DNA of 64,000 nucleotides from an uncultured Collinsella sp. (lineage in GTDB: Bacteria; Actinomycetota; Coriobacteriia; Coriobacteriales; Coriobacteriaceae), in contig UQHT01000004.1 in NCBI GenBank assembly GCA_900540875.1, positions 1-64,000 on the forward strand, read 5' to 3'. The notes below the pieces were generated by a model. That model was not told the origin of the DNA and ran no database searches. It was given only the letters and a program-made list of their open reading frames with translations. The position numbers and the translations under genes are program-made. Within the stretch, counting starts at the first letter, position 1. Each line of letters starts with the position of its first letter. Shown one piece after another: positions 8,041-16,266 of the stretch.

Positions 8041-8619
8041 ATGCCTGAATGCTTGGTTTCGACGACATGCTTGGGAAATCTCAACGATCCATCCTATGAA
8101 CTCCTGCTTCGCCGGAAGTTGGGCGGCGTCTTTGAAGTTGACGAGCTACTGCTCGATTGGGACCAGGCTGACGTGTGCGCGTTTGGGGGCGTGACGGAGC
8201 TGGGGCGCACGATCGATGTTCGGCTGGATACTACCGATGGCGGTCGTCTTGCCGATGGCGACGTGCTCGCCATTGACCGTTCGGGCATGGTGCCCGTGGC
8301 GGTTGTCGTGCGCCTGCGCAGCGCCGAGGTTTATTTGGTCGAAGTCGACCGCATGGATCCGATTGCGCTCGCGTATGCGTGCTGGGAGATCGGCAACATG
8401 CATGCGCCGCTCTTCCGGGGCGACTCGGACGAGCATACCGTGCGCATGTATACGCCGTTGCAGCCTGTTTTGGGCCGCATGCTCCGGGGTGTCGAGGGTG
8501 TTCGGCTCTCGGTGGTTACCCGTGAACTCGATGCGGACCGGCGCTTTGCGTCGAGTGCGGCGGAGGTCGTCGTGAGCATGGCTCCCGACTTTACCATCGT
8601 AAAAAAGACGCGCGGCTAA
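8041..8619 (+). CDS. UreE-like metallochaperone-fold protein
   Basis: A 192-residue protein whose middle and C-terminal parts resemble the urease accessory protein UreE. It has GDVLAIDRSGMVPVAVVV, then LAYACWEIGNMHAPLF, which matches the UreE (A)xxLGNRHxPL signature. The His-rich metal-binding tail is missing. No urease structural or accessory genes are in the window. It is coupled to the SlyD-like gene (three-base gap), and both families handle nickel in other bacteria. A role in nickel delivery is possible but unproven; assignment rests on the motif. Confidence 0.7.
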   Translation: MPECLVSTTCLGNLNDPSYELLLRRKLGGVFEVDELLLDWDQADVCAFGGVTELGRTIDVRLDTTDGGRLADGDVLAIDRSGMVPVAVVVRLRSAEVYLVEVDRMDPIALAYACWEIGNMHAPLFRGDSDEHTVRMYTPLQPVLGRMLRGVEGVRLSVVTRELDADRRFASSAAEVVVSMAPDFTIVKKTRG

Positions 8620-8632
8620 GCGCACGTATGCG

Positions 8633-8673
8633 CAAGACGGGCTTTGAGGGGTGACCAATCAAGGTCCGTCTTG
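8633..8673 (+). terminator. Hairpin terminator after the UreE-like gene
   Basis: CAAGACGG (8633-8640) pairs perfectly with CCGTCTTG (8666-8673). An inner CTTTGA / TCAAGG stem extends it. The T-run is weak. Confidence 0.5.
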
Positions 8674-8702
8674 CTGTTGATAGAAGGCTTTGGGGGAAGC
8701 AT

Positions 8703-9500
8703 ATGGGTCTTGAGGGAATCAAGCTGATTGCATGCGATTTGGACGGTACGTTGCTGCATCCGGGGGAGCGCGAGCTGCGTTCCGAGGCATTTGAGCTTAT
8801 CGATGAGCTGCATCGTCGCGGTATCGTGTTTATGCCGGCGAGTGGCCGTCAATATGCGAGCTTGCGCTACCTGTTTGCCCCGGTGGCCGATGAGCTCGCC
8901 TATGTATGCGAAAACGGAACCCTGGTGATGAGCGAGGGGCGTGCCGTTGTCAAGCGCTCCATGGAGCGCAGCCTTGCTATGGCTATCGCGAATGCCGTGG
9001 TTGCGTATCCCCATGCCGACGTGACCCTTTCGTGTGAGGGGCACCTCTACGCCATGAGCGGCAACGATGCGTTCGTCGACCATTTGCGCCATGAGGTCCA
9101 CTGCGATGTGGCGGTGGTCGACCGTCCCGAGGACATCGACGAGGATGTCATTAAGATTGGCTTCCAGACGCCCAAGGTGGATTATCCGGCAGCCCGGGAG
9201 TATTTCGAGCGCCTCTTTAGCGACCGTGTCGACGTGATGACGTCGGGAACCGCATGGACGGACTTGATCGGTTTCGGTTCGGGCAAGGGCTCCGCGCTTG
9301 TCGATTACGGTCGTGCCCTGGGGATTTCGCCCGATGAGATGATGGCGTTTGGCGACAATGAGAACGATCGCGACATGCTCAACGTCGTGGGCCATCCCTA
9401 TCTGATGGAGAGCTGCAACCCCACCATGCGCGGCGTCAACGACCGCATCCGCTACGTGCGCACGGTCGAAGAAGAACTCCGTTGCCTGCTCGCCGAGTAG
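8703..9500 (+). CDS. Cof-type HAD hydrolase
   Basis: A 265-residue haloacid-dehalogenase superfamily phosphatase of the Cof (IIB cap) type, likely acting on sugar phosphates or flavin-type phosphates. Motif I is ACDLDGTLL near residue 10, motif II PASGRQ, and motif IV GDNENDRDML near 220. The start follows GGGGGAAGC. The stop lies inside an inverted repeat shared with the converging fur gene. The exact substrate cannot be read from sequence. Confidence 0.9.
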   Translation: MGLEGIKLIACDLDGTLLHPGERELRSEAFELIDELHRRGIVFMPASGRQYASLRYLFAPVADELAYVCENGTLVMSEGRAVVKRSMERSLAMAIANAVVAYPHADVTLSCEGHLYAMSGNDAFVDHLRHEVHCDVAVVDRPEDIDEDVIKIGFQTPKVDYPAAREYFERLFSDRVDVMTSGTAWTDLIGFGSGKGSALVDYGRALGISPDEMMAFGDNENDRDMLNVVGHPYLMESCNPTMRGVNDRIRYVRTVEEELRCLLAE

Positions 9501-9580
9501 ATATTTGGGACATGCCTAGAAATCTACTTTTTGCTGCAGAGTGCGGAAAGGTGTATTTTAAGGCATGTCCCAAACATCTA
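9498..9580. repeat. Inverted repeat between converging genes
   Basis: A 20-base arm beginning with the TAG stop of the HAD gene (9498-9517) matches the reverse complement of 9561-9580 with one mismatch. The right arm contains the stop codon of the fur gene on the other strand. The loop is 43 bases. It may act as a two-way terminator or belong to a dispersed repeat family. Confidence 0.75.
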
Positions 9581-9958
9581 CCGGCAGTCGGGGCAGAGAC
9601 CCTCGAAGATGGTGTAGTGCGACGTGACGTGCCAGCCGATTTGCTCGGACGCCTTGGCGTTGAGCTGGGCATCGAAGGGAAGTGGTACGTCGATGACGCG
9701 GCTGCACGAGGCGCAGATGATATGCGCATGCGGATCAATCGTGCGATCGAAGCGGCTGCCGCCCGGCGTCTTGATGGAGAGAATCTCGCCGGCGTCGGCC
9801 AAGAGGTTGAGGTTGCGGTAGACCGTGCCGCGGCTGATCTTGTCATCCTGCGCACGCACGACGTTGTAGATTTCGTCGGCGGTGGGATGGTTATAGCTTT
9901 GGCGCACGGCGTCAAGAACCAGCTTTCGCTGCCTGGTATTCCTTCTTTGCACCGCCAT
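9578..9958 (-). CDS. Fur/PerR family transcriptional regulator
   Basis: A 126-residue ferric-uptake-regulator family repressor. The winged helix covers residues 1-80 (TRQRKLVLDAVR, GTVYRNLNLLADAGEI). The C-terminal dimer domain has the regulatory metal residues in DPHAHIICASCSRV and the structural zinc pairs CASC and CPDC. The paired CxxC motifs fit PerR or Fur. The short N-terminal region and anaerobic setting make PerR-like peroxide sensing plausible, but target specificity is unknown. Confidence 0.9.
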   Translation of the reverse strand: MAVQRRNTRQRKLVLDAVRQSYNHPTADEIYNVVRAQDDKISRGTVYRNLNLLADAGEILSIKTPGGSRFDRTIDPHAHIICASCSRVIDVPLPFDAQLNAKASEQIGWHVTSHYTIFEGLCPDCR

Positions 9959-10019
9959 GCGCCTCGCCTCTTTTCTATCAACGGTCGTAGGTAAATGATA
10001 CCGTATTTAGCACACAATA

Positions 10020-10430
10020 CTAATAACGAGGACTGAAACCGTCTTCATTGGCAAGTGGGGCTCGGGCCTGGGCGTCTACGAGGCGAAAACGCGTCCCCAT
10101 GCGCTCGTAGGAGGCATGAAGCGCCTCGAGATGAGATAGGATGTTTGCCGGAGCTCCCTGTATCTCCATCTCAACCGAGCCATCTTCCATGTTGCGCACC
10201 CAGCCGGTGAGGGAGCGTGCCTGCGCGAGGTTGGTGTTGGTAAAGCGGAAACCGACGCCCTGGACTTGCCCTTCCCAGCGCAGGAAATAGCGCTGCGGGG
10301 CATCTTGAGTGGCCTCGTCGCTTGCGAACACAGTAAGTCTGCGGCGCAGCTCGAGCTCGACGCCAGAGGGCTTTTGAGGTTCTCGACTGCCGCCGGTGAC
10401 GCCCGAGAAAAGCTTGTCGAAAAAACCCAT
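10020..10430 (-). CDS. Acylphosphatase-domain protein
   Basis: Acylphosphatases hydrolyse acyl phosphates such as carbamoyl or acetyl phosphate. The domain fills residues 48-136 with the phosphate loop GQVQGVGFRFTN (catalytic Arg) and the asparagine motif GWVRNMEDGSVE. About 47 N-terminal residues are extra compared with the roughly 90-residue family. They begin MGFFDKLFSG, which could lie on the membrane as an amphipathic helix. The gene starts two bases after the stop of the oxidoreductase gene, so they share an operon. Confidence 0.88.
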   Translation of the reverse strand: MGFFDKLFSGVTGGSREPQKPSGVELELRRRLTVFASDEATQDAPQRYFLRWEGQVQGVGFRFTNTNLAQARSLTGWVRNMEDGSVEMEIQGAPANILSHLEALHASYERMGTRFRLVDAQARAPLANEDGFSPRY

Positions 10431-10432
10431 CG

Positions 10433-11539
10433 CTATGCCTGCTTGTTAGAGTCGGCGGGGAAGGCGATGCCCGCCTGCTGACGTACGGCATCCATGATAC
10501 GCAGCGACACGAGCGTGACATCGCGGTAGTGGCCAAGCTCGTGGCGTCCCGCCGGGGTCTCCCAAATCTCTTCCTTTACGTTATCGATGCCGCCGATGGC
10601 GGTGATAAAGTCTGTGAGTTCGTATTCCATCGTGTTGCTCGATTTGGGCAGGTCGAGCACGCGGCCGTTGCCGCCTTGCTCGCGCGGTGCCTCGGTCGCC
10701 GAGCCGCGTACGACGTCGCCGCGATAATCGATGCGGACGTTGCGGGGCGTGGACAGATGGTCGATCTGGATCGTGCCACGTTCGCCTTCGATCTGCGAGG
10801 GCAGCAGGTCATTCGTAATTTTGGAGTGCGCGAGCTCGACGGAGATACGGCCACCGCCATAGCTGGCGAGGATGGAACCGCAGCCGTCGATGGGGCCGTT
10901 CGTGAGCTGTCGCGTGGTGGGGTCGAGCAGAGTAGTCATGCTCGCAAGGCCGGAGGGCATGCCGAAAATCTCGACCATGGGCTCGACGGTGTAGACGCCA
11001 ATGTCCATGAGGGAACCCGATGCCATATTGCAGTCGAAGATATTGGTGGCACGTCCCGCGAGAATCTCGTTGTAGCGCGAGGAGTATTTGCCAAAGCGCA
11101 ATGAGGCGCGGCGGATGGGGGCGATCTCGCCCAGGGCGTCCTCGATGGCGTGGAAGGCGGGATCGTGGAGGGGACGCATGGCCTCGAGGGCCACGACACC
11201 TGCTGCCTCGGCAGCGCGGAAGACTTCCAGCGCCTGCGCTTCGGTGGCGCAGAAGGGCTTCTCGACGATGACGTGCTTGCCGCCGGCAATACAGGTGAGC
11301 GCCTGGTCGCAGTGGAGCGCATTAGGGCTGCCGATATAGACGGCGTCGACGCCGGCGGCTGCCGCAAGCTCATCGAGCGAAGTAAAGTTTCGCTCGCCAC
11401 CGCGCTCGGCGGTAAAGGCAGCACCGCGATCTGAATCGCGTGAAAGCGTGCCCACAAACGCGGCTTGGTCGTTGGCGTTGACGACTTGGATAAAGTCGTC
11501 GGTGATCATGGATGTTCCGATGGTCGCGATGCGCAGCAT
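10433..11539 (-). CDS. Gfo/Idh/MocA family oxidoreductase
   Basis: A 368-residue NAD(P)-dependent sugar or inositol dehydrogenase-type enzyme. The N-terminal Rossmann fold starts MLRIATIGTS, with the EKPFC(A) motif near residue 95 containing the conserved lysine. The C-terminal half is the substrate domain. The ATG at 11539 is used because the sequence upstream is not protein-like and a GGGGGA sequence precedes it. The acylphosphatase gene follows after two bases. The substrate is unknown. Confidence 0.9.
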   Translation of the reverse strand: MLRIATIGTSMITDDFIQVVNANDQAAFVGTLSRDSDRGAAFTAERGGERNFTSLDELAAAAGVDAVYIGSPNALHCDQALTCIAGGKHVIVEKPFCATEAQALEVFRAAEAAGVVALEAMRPLHDPAFHAIEDALGEIAPIRRASLRFGKYSSRYNEILAGRATNIFDCNMASGSLMDIGVYTVEPMVEIFGMPSGLASMTTLLDPTTRQLTNGPIDGCGSILASYGGGRISVELAHSKITNDLLPSQIEGERGTIQIDHLSTPRNVRIDYRGDVVRGSATEAPREQGGNGRVLDLPKSSNTMEYELTDFITAIGGIDNVKEEIWETPAGRHELGHYRDVTLVSLRIMDAVRQQAGIAFPADSNKQA

Positions 11540-11612
11540 ACGTCCCCCTTGCGTTGTTTGGTCTACAGGATGAGTGTAGCGCGTGGGGATATAAAACTGC
11601 GCGAAAACGATA

Positions 11613-12098
11613 TTACAGGTCGCTCTCGTTAAAGCCGGTGTCGATATCGAGGTTGCCGCCGTCGGCCGCCGTGGTGGCGAGCTCATCGCAGCGCTCGTTG
11701 AGCTCATGACCGGCGTGACCCTTAACCCAGATGAATTCAACCTTGTGCTTGCTTTTGGCGGTGAGTAGGCGCTCCCACAGATCGCGGTTCTTGACGGGCT
11801 GCTTGTTGGCGGTTTTCCATCCGCGTTTTTTCCAGCCGTCGATCCAGTGCTTGTTAAAGGCGTTGACGACGTACTGCGAATCGGAATGGACTTCGACCTC
11901 GCAGGGGCGGTTGAGTGCCTCGAGCGCCACGATAACGGCCATGAGCTCCATGCGGTTGTTGGTGGTCTTGGCGTAACCGCGCGAAAGCTCGGAGGTAAAG
12001 GTCTTGCCGGCGGGGTTGGTGTATTTGAGTACGGCGCCGTAGCCGCCGCGTCCCGGATTCGATCGGGCCGAGCCGTCGGTGTAGATGATGACCTTCAC
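11613..12098 (-). CDS. rnhA: Ribonuclease HI
   Basis: Cleaves RNA in RNA-DNA hybrids. The 161-residue protein has the four acidic catalytic residues: Asp in IIYTDGSA, Glu in NNRMEL, Asp in VHSDSQYV, and Asp in NERCDELA. It also has the basic protrusion segment (KKRGWKTANKQPVKNRDLW). The start is a GTG at 12098, preceded by AAAGGA. The family assignment is firm. Confidence 0.96.
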   Translation of the reverse strand: MKVIIYTDGSARSNPGRGGYGAVLKYTNPAGKTFTSELSRGYAKTTNNRMELMAVIVALEALNRPCEVEVHSDSQYVVNAFNKHWIDGWKKRGWKTANKQPVKNRDLWERLLTAKSKHKVEFIWVKGHAGHELNERCDELATTAADGGNLDIDTGFNESDL

Positions 12099-12161
12099 AT
12101 GGTTCCTTTCGTTGGACGCTTCTCGTGTGGGTGTCCATTGTAGCGCCGCGTTCGCCGAGGG

Positions 12162-13100
12162 CTAGCAATCTACCGTTTCTGCCCCGTCCCCAGATGGCTG
12201 GCTTTCGCGGATGATGCGGTCGAGCTCATCGAGATATTGCTGCAGCAGGGGAGAGGGCCTGCGCTCGTCGTGCATGATATAACCCACGTGCATCGTCGGG
12301 GCGTCTGCCAGCGGGATCGATGCCATGCCCCATTGCATTTCGTTAGAGAGGACACCGGTCGATAGCGTGTAGCCGTTCGAGGTGATAAGCAGGTTGGTGA
12401 GCGTGCCGCGGTCGGACACGCGGATGTTGCGGTCACAGGGAATGTAGCTAAAGGGTTCCTCGGCGTAATAGAAGGAGTTCGAGGTGCCCTGCTCAAAGCT
12501 GTAGCGGGTGTAGGGCGTTAGGTCGGCAAGGGACAGTTGCGGGCGGCGGGCGAGCGGGTGGCGTTCGCTTACGAATACGTGGACCTTTGCGTCAAAGAGG
12601 GGGTGGAAGCTCGCGCGCGCATCGGCAAAAGCCTTCTGCAGAACGCGGGCGTTAAAATCGTCCAGATACAGGATGCCGATGTCGCTGCGAAACGCGCGGA
12701 CGTCATCGATGATCTGCGATGTGGTGGTCTCGCGCATGATGAACTCGAACTTGCTGTCGCGGCAGCGCTCGACCACGTTGACAAAGGCCTCGACCGAAAA
12801 GGCGTAGTGCTGGGCGGAAATGGCGAGGCGGGCTTGCGGGGTGCCGCCGTCCTCGTAGCGTGCCTCGAGCATGTCGGCCTGCTCTACGACCTGGCGCGCA
12901 TAGCCCAAAAGCTCGGTGCCGTCGTTGGTGAGCGTGACGCCGCGGCTGGAGCGCGTAAAGATCTCCAGATGGAGCTCCTGCTCCAGGCTTTTGACGGCGT
13001 TTGAGATGTTGGATTGAGCGGTATAGAGGCGCTGGGCTGCGGCGTTGATTGAGCCGGACTCTGCCACGGCGATCAGAAAACGAAGCTGCTGAAGGGTCAT
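12162..13100 (-). CDS. LysR-family transcriptional regulator
   Basis: A 312-residue LysR regulator with an N-terminal winged helix (MTLQQLRFLIAVAESGSINAAAQRLYTAQ) and a periplasmic-binding-like effector domain. I use the ATG at 13100, because AAAGGA lies eight bases before it. The ATG at 13109 touches that sequence. It is transcribed away from the O-acetylhomoserine sulfhydrylase gene. That layout, plus a T-N11-A palindrome in the shared promoter region, suggests it controls sulfur amino acid synthesis in response to a sulfur metabolite. The effector is not known. Confidence 0.92.
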   Translation of the reverse strand: MTLQQLRFLIAVAESGSINAAAQRLYTAQSNISNAVKSLEQELHLEIFTRSSRGVTLTNDGTELLGYARQVVEQADMLEARYEDGGTPQARLAISAQHYAFSVEAFVNVVERCRDSKFEFIMRETTTSQIIDDVRAFRSDIGILYLDDFNARVLQKAFADARASFHPLFDAKVHVFVSERHPLARRPQLSLADLTPYTRYSFEQGTSNSFYYAEEPFSYIPCDRNIRVSDRGTLTNLLITSNGYTLSTGVLSNEMQWGMASIPLADAPTMHVGYIMHDERRPSPLLQQYLDELDRIIRESQPSGDGAETVDC

Positions 13101-13121
13101 CGACGCCATCCTTTCGATTGA

Positions 13122-13138
13122 TATCTATAAAACAGATA
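13122..13138. promoter_or_regulatory. Probable LysR operator
   Basis: TATCT (13122-13126) and AGATA (13134-13138) form an inverted repeat with a seven-base AT-rich spacer, a typical T-N11-A LysR box. It is 22 bases from the regulator's start codon, in the divergent promoter region shared with metY. Confidence 0.5.
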
Positions 13139-13245
13139 ACAGGTTAGCGCTTTTAAGTGATTGACCGAGGAAAACAATGCTCGTACTATTCAAAACACAC
13201 AAAGGCGGTAGGTAATTAAGCCAACCACGGAACCGGGATGCGAAA

Positions 13246-13290
13246 GGAGGCCCGCATATGAATTGCTTACCAAGACGAATGCCGGGCTCC
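13246..13290 (+). promoter_or_regulatory. Structured leader of metY
   Basis: GGAGGCCCGCAT (13246-13257) pairs with ATGCCGGGCTCC (13279-13290), 10 of 12 positions. It sits in a leader of some 170 bases before metY. I tested by eye for SAM riboswitch and T-box core motifs and did not find them. An RNA switch is possible, but the class is unknown. Confidence 0.3.
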
Positions 13291-13372
13291 TGTTTGCGCC
13301 CGTTGGCGTGATCAGGAGACAGCGACTTACTTCTCTCTTTTTATTTACTTTCGTTCGATCAAGGAGATCATC

Positions 13373-14683
13373 ATGAGCCAGTTCATCAACAACCCCGAGC
13401 ACACCTTTGGTTTCGACACCCTGCAGCTGCACGTTGGCCAGGAGAGCGCCGATCCCGCATCCGACTCCCGCGCCGTACCTATCTACCAGACCACGAGCTA
13501 TGTGTTCCGTAACTCCCAACACGCCGCCGACCGCTTTGGTCTTGCCGACGCCGGTAACATCTACGGCCGTCTGACCAACTCCACCCAGGGCGTCTTCGAG
13601 GACCGTATCGCCGCACTCGAGGGTGGCGTGGCAGGCCTTGCCGTCGCCTCCGGTGCCGCTGCCATCACCTATACCCTGCAGGCTCTTGCCCAGGCCGGTG
13701 ACCATGTGGTGGCTCAGAAGACCATCTACGGTGGCTCCTACAACCTGCTGGAGCATACGCTCTCCCAGTTTGGCGTCGAGACCACGTTTGTCGATGCCCA
13801 TAACCTGGAAGAGGTTGAGGGTGCCATCAAGGACAACACCACGGTCATCTATCTCGAGACGCTCGGCAACCCCAACTCCGACATCCCCAACATCGACGCC
13901 ATCTCCGCGATCGCCAAGAAGCACGGTCTGCCGGTTGTCGTCGATAACACCTTCGGCACCCCGTATCTGTTCCGTCCGCTGGAGCATGGCGCCAACATCG
14001 TCGTCCACTCCGCGACCAAGTTCATCGGCGGTCACGGCACCTCGCTGGGCGGTGTGATCGTCGATGGCGGTAACTTCGATTGGAAGGCGAGCGGAAAGTA
14101 CGCCCAGATCGCTGAGCCCAACCCCTCCTACCACGGTGTTTCGTTTGCCGAGGCTGCCGGTCCCGCCGCCTTCGCAACCTATGTCCGCGCTATCCTGCTG
14201 CGTGACGAGGGCGCCTGCATCAGCCCGTTCAACGCCTGGGTCCTGCTTCAGGGCACCGAGACTCTGTCGCTGCGCGTTGACCGTCATGTCGAGAACACCA
14301 AGAAGGTCGTTGAGTTCCTGGCTGGTGACAGCCACGTCGCCAAGGTGAACCACCCGAGCCTGCCTGAGCACCCCGATCACGAGCTCTATCAGAAGTACTT
14401 CCCCCATGGCGGTGCCTCGATCTTTACCTTTGAGATTAAGGGTGGCCAGGAGGCAGCTTGGAAGTTCATCGATCATCTGCAGGTGTTCTCGCTGCTCGCC
14501 AACGTGGCCGACGTCAAGTCGCTCGTCGTGCACCCGGCTACCACCACGCACTCCCAGCTTTCTGCCGAGGAGCTCGCCGAGCAGAACATCACGCCTTCCA
14601 CGATTCGTCTTTCCATCGGTACCGAGAACGCCGAGGATATCATTTGGGACCTGAAGCAGGCCTTCGCCGCGCTGGACGAGTAG
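13373..14683 (+). CDS. metY: O-acetylhomoserine aminocarboxypropyltransferase (sulfhydrylase)
   Basis: A PLP enzyme that forms homocysteine (or methionine with methanethiol) from O-acetylhomoserine and sulfide. The 436-residue length and the long insert near residues 240-270 fit MetY rather than cystathionine gamma-synthase. The PLP lysine is in HSATKFIGGHG; the N-terminal tyrosine-containing loop reads NIYGRLTNSTQ. The start follows AAGGAG. It is divergent from a LysR regulator and has a terminator of its own, so it is a single-gene unit. Confidence 0.95.
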   Translation: MSQFINNPEHTFGFDTLQLHVGQESADPASDSRAVPIYQTTSYVFRNSQHAADRFGLADAGNIYGRLTNSTQGVFEDRIAALEGGVAGLAVASGAAAITYTLQALAQAGDHVVAQKTIYGGSYNLLEHTLSQFGVETTFVDAHNLEEVEGAIKDNTTVIYLETLGNPNSDIPNIDAISAIAKKHGLPVVVDNTFGTPYLFRPLEHGANIVVHSATKFIGGHGTSLGGVIVDGGNFDWKASGKYAQIAEPNPSYHGVSFAEAAGPAAFATYVRAILLRDEGACISPFNAWVLLQGTETLSLRVDRHVENTKKVVEFLAGDSHVAKVNHPSLPEHPDHELYQKYFPHGGASIFTFEIKGGQEAAWKFIDHLQVFSLLANVADVKSLVVHPATTTHSQLSAEELAEQNITPSTIRLSIGTENAEDIIWDLKQAFAALDE

Positions 14684-14745
14684 GGCGACTTGTGCAAGGA
14701 ACCCTTGCGACTCGATAGGTATAACTGCATAAAATGCCTGGTCAA

Positions 14746-14785
14746 GGCGCCTGTGCGAACAATGGTTGCACAGGCGCCCTTTTTT
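14746..14785 (+). terminator. Terminator after metY
   Basis: GGCGCCTGTGC (14746-14756) pairs perfectly with 14768-14778 and is followed by six T. This is a textbook intrinsic terminator. The remaining bases up to the next gene at 14997 hold a plausible promoter (TTGACG near 14878, TACTAT near 14931) and no gene. Confidence 0.9.
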
Positions 14786-14996
14786 GCATAGAGAGGGTGC
14801 AAAAACAGGGTTTTTGACACGCTTTATGCATTCGAGTTGTGGAAAACTCCTGTTGAGAGGATGTGAGTTTTACGCAATTGACGTGCGCCTTTTGAGTAAA
14901 ACCGCAGGTCGCGATTTGCTCGGGGTACTATGCAGCGCGATCAAATCACACGCAGCTCAAACGCAGCAAAAACGCACTACGGAGGTTTCCAGCTAC

Positions 14997-15764
14997 ATGA
15001 GGATTGATTCACGAAAACCGAAAGCCGCCGCCCTTTCCGCCGCTCTGACCGTGGCACTTTTGGCGGGCGCCGGCGCAACTGATGCCCACGCGGCAACACT
15101 ATCCGATACGGTCGGATCTACGTCGTCCGAGGCGACGCTGGTACAGCCCGTCGACTACCGCGGCGACGGTTATGGCTCTATGCAGGAGTGGAACGCCTCG
15201 ATGGGGGCAAAGCGCAATTCCCTGGAGATGCGCGCTCAGATCATTATGAATATGTATGGCGACTATGCTACCGATGACGAGCGCGCTGTGTTGCAGGGTT
15301 GCATCGACGGTGCGGGTAGCCTGTTGACGATGGGGGAGGTCGACGCCAAGTCGACCGAGCTCGACGAGCTTCGCTCCGCGCTTGAGGATGCCAAGCGCGA
15401 GGCGCTTGAGGCTGCCGCAGTCGAGGCCGAGGCCGCCCAGGCTTCGTACTACAACGCCGGCTCCGGCTCGTCTTACGCGTCTGCCGCGTCCTACGCGAAC
15501 GGATCGGGCCTGACGCGCTCTGCGGGTGTCAATAACTACAACGGGCGCCGCGAGACCTATTACAGCAGCAACGTGTTGTATCACCACCGCACGGGCGAAT
15601 GGACGCAGGATTCCGAGGGCTTTTGGCGAGATTCCGATGGCTACTACGTCGTGGCCGCGGGCGATAAGGCCCAAGGCTCCACGTTTACCGGATCCAAGGG
15701 CGAGTGCAAGGTCTATGACTCTGGCTGCGCTGCCGGAACTACCGACTACTACACTGGCTGGTAA
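14997..15764 (+). CDS. Secreted protein of unknown function
   Basis: A 255-residue exported protein. The signal peptide has a basic start (MRIDSRKPK), a hydrophobic core (AALTVALLAGAG) and an AHA cleavage site near residue 32. The next part (residues 60-140) is helical and charged, and then comes a Ser/Ala/Tyr-rich linker. The C-terminal region is rich in Trp, Tyr and Gly and ends CAAGTTDYYTGW. GGAGG lies upstream of the ATG at 14997. The family was not recognised; a cell-wall role is possible. A second copy of its last codons and 3' flank lies at 20175-20311. Confidence 0.8.
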   Translation: MRIDSRKPKAAALSAALTVALLAGAGATDAHAATLSDTVGSTSSEATLVQPVDYRGDGYGSMQEWNASMGAKRNSLEMRAQIIMNMYGDYATDDERAVLQGCIDGAGSLLTMGEVDAKSTELDELRSALEDAKREALEAAAVEAEAAQASYYNAGSGSSYASAASYANGSGLTRSAGVNNYNGRRETYYSSNVLYHHRTGEWTQDSEGFWRDSDGYYVVAAGDKAQGSTFTGSKGECKVYDSGCAAGTTDYYTGW

Positions 15765-15863
15765 TTATTCTGCATCACGGAAATTTGGCGGACGGGCGTC
15801 TTTACCGAGCTTTTGGGCAACGTAAGGGCGTCCGTCTTTGTGCGTGCTTGAGTTAACGGAGTG
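15727..15863 (+). repeat. Island-flanking repeat, copy 1
   Basis: The last codons of the secreted protein (AAGTTDYYTGW and stop) and about 100 downstream bases recur at 20175-20311. The most conserved block is CCGAGCTTTTGGGCAACGTA. It lies in the loop of a hairpin (GGACGGGCG... / ...GCGTCCGTC), followed by a short T-run. The hairpin probably terminates the secreted-protein gene. Confidence 0.75.
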
Positions 15864-15925
15864 CTGGCGTTTGCGACGCAGGCGTCAAACATCTCACATC
15901 CGTACCCGCGGGCAAGGAGCCCGGT

Positions 15926-16153
15926 ATGGATGCAGATGCGTTCGTGAAGATGAAGGATGTCTTGATTGCGGCATTCCCCTTTTTGGCGGGCGGTCTGGAG
16001 TCGGCGGTGGTCTTGGTTGTCGAGGCGCAGGTACGTCTGAGCTTCGCCGCGACGGCGATGGTCCCTGGCTTTGTGGCCTTTGCGATTGTCATCCTCTCTG
16101 GCGTCGGGCTTCATTCCTGCCGTGGCAATGAAGAGGGCGCTGCTGAGACGTAG
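15926..16153 (+). CDS. Small membrane protein, unknown
   Basis: A 75-residue protein with two hydrophobic segments (about residues 11-32 and 38-62) and a short charged tail (CRGNEEGAAET). AAGGAG sits six bases before the ATG. It follows the first flanking repeat. A similar-sized two-helix gene at 20395 follows the second copy, so the two may be diverged relatives. Function unknown. Confidence 0.55.
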   Translation: MDADAFVKMKDVLIAAFPFLAGGLESAVVLVVEAQVRLSFAATAMVPGFVAFAIVILSGVGLHSCRGNEEGAAET

Positions 16154-16266
16154 CGATCTGCTTCCGATCTGTCCGAAATATGTCTGATGCTTTTGTCATG
16201 GTTATGCTTGAAGGGGTCTTCGAAAGATTGCGATTCGAGCCAATTGCGTTTCCGTTCTTTCGCTGC

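Noticed and set aside
8041..8619. Evidence for a urease operon
   Set aside because: Only one UreE-like gene is present; no ureABC, ureF, ureG or ureD lies nearby.
10433..11740. Longer start for the Gfo/Idh/MocA gene (to 11740)
   Set aside because: The first 67 residues overlap rnhA in another frame and are not part of the family fold.
13201..13372. SAM riboswitch or T-box before metY
   Set aside because: The core sequence motifs of both classes were not found by eye; only a general hairpin is supported.
15749..16114. Minus-strand frames opposite the small membrane gene as extra peptide precursors
   Set aside because: No ribosome binding site, Thr/Lys/Arg-rich shadow composition, and not in the operon.
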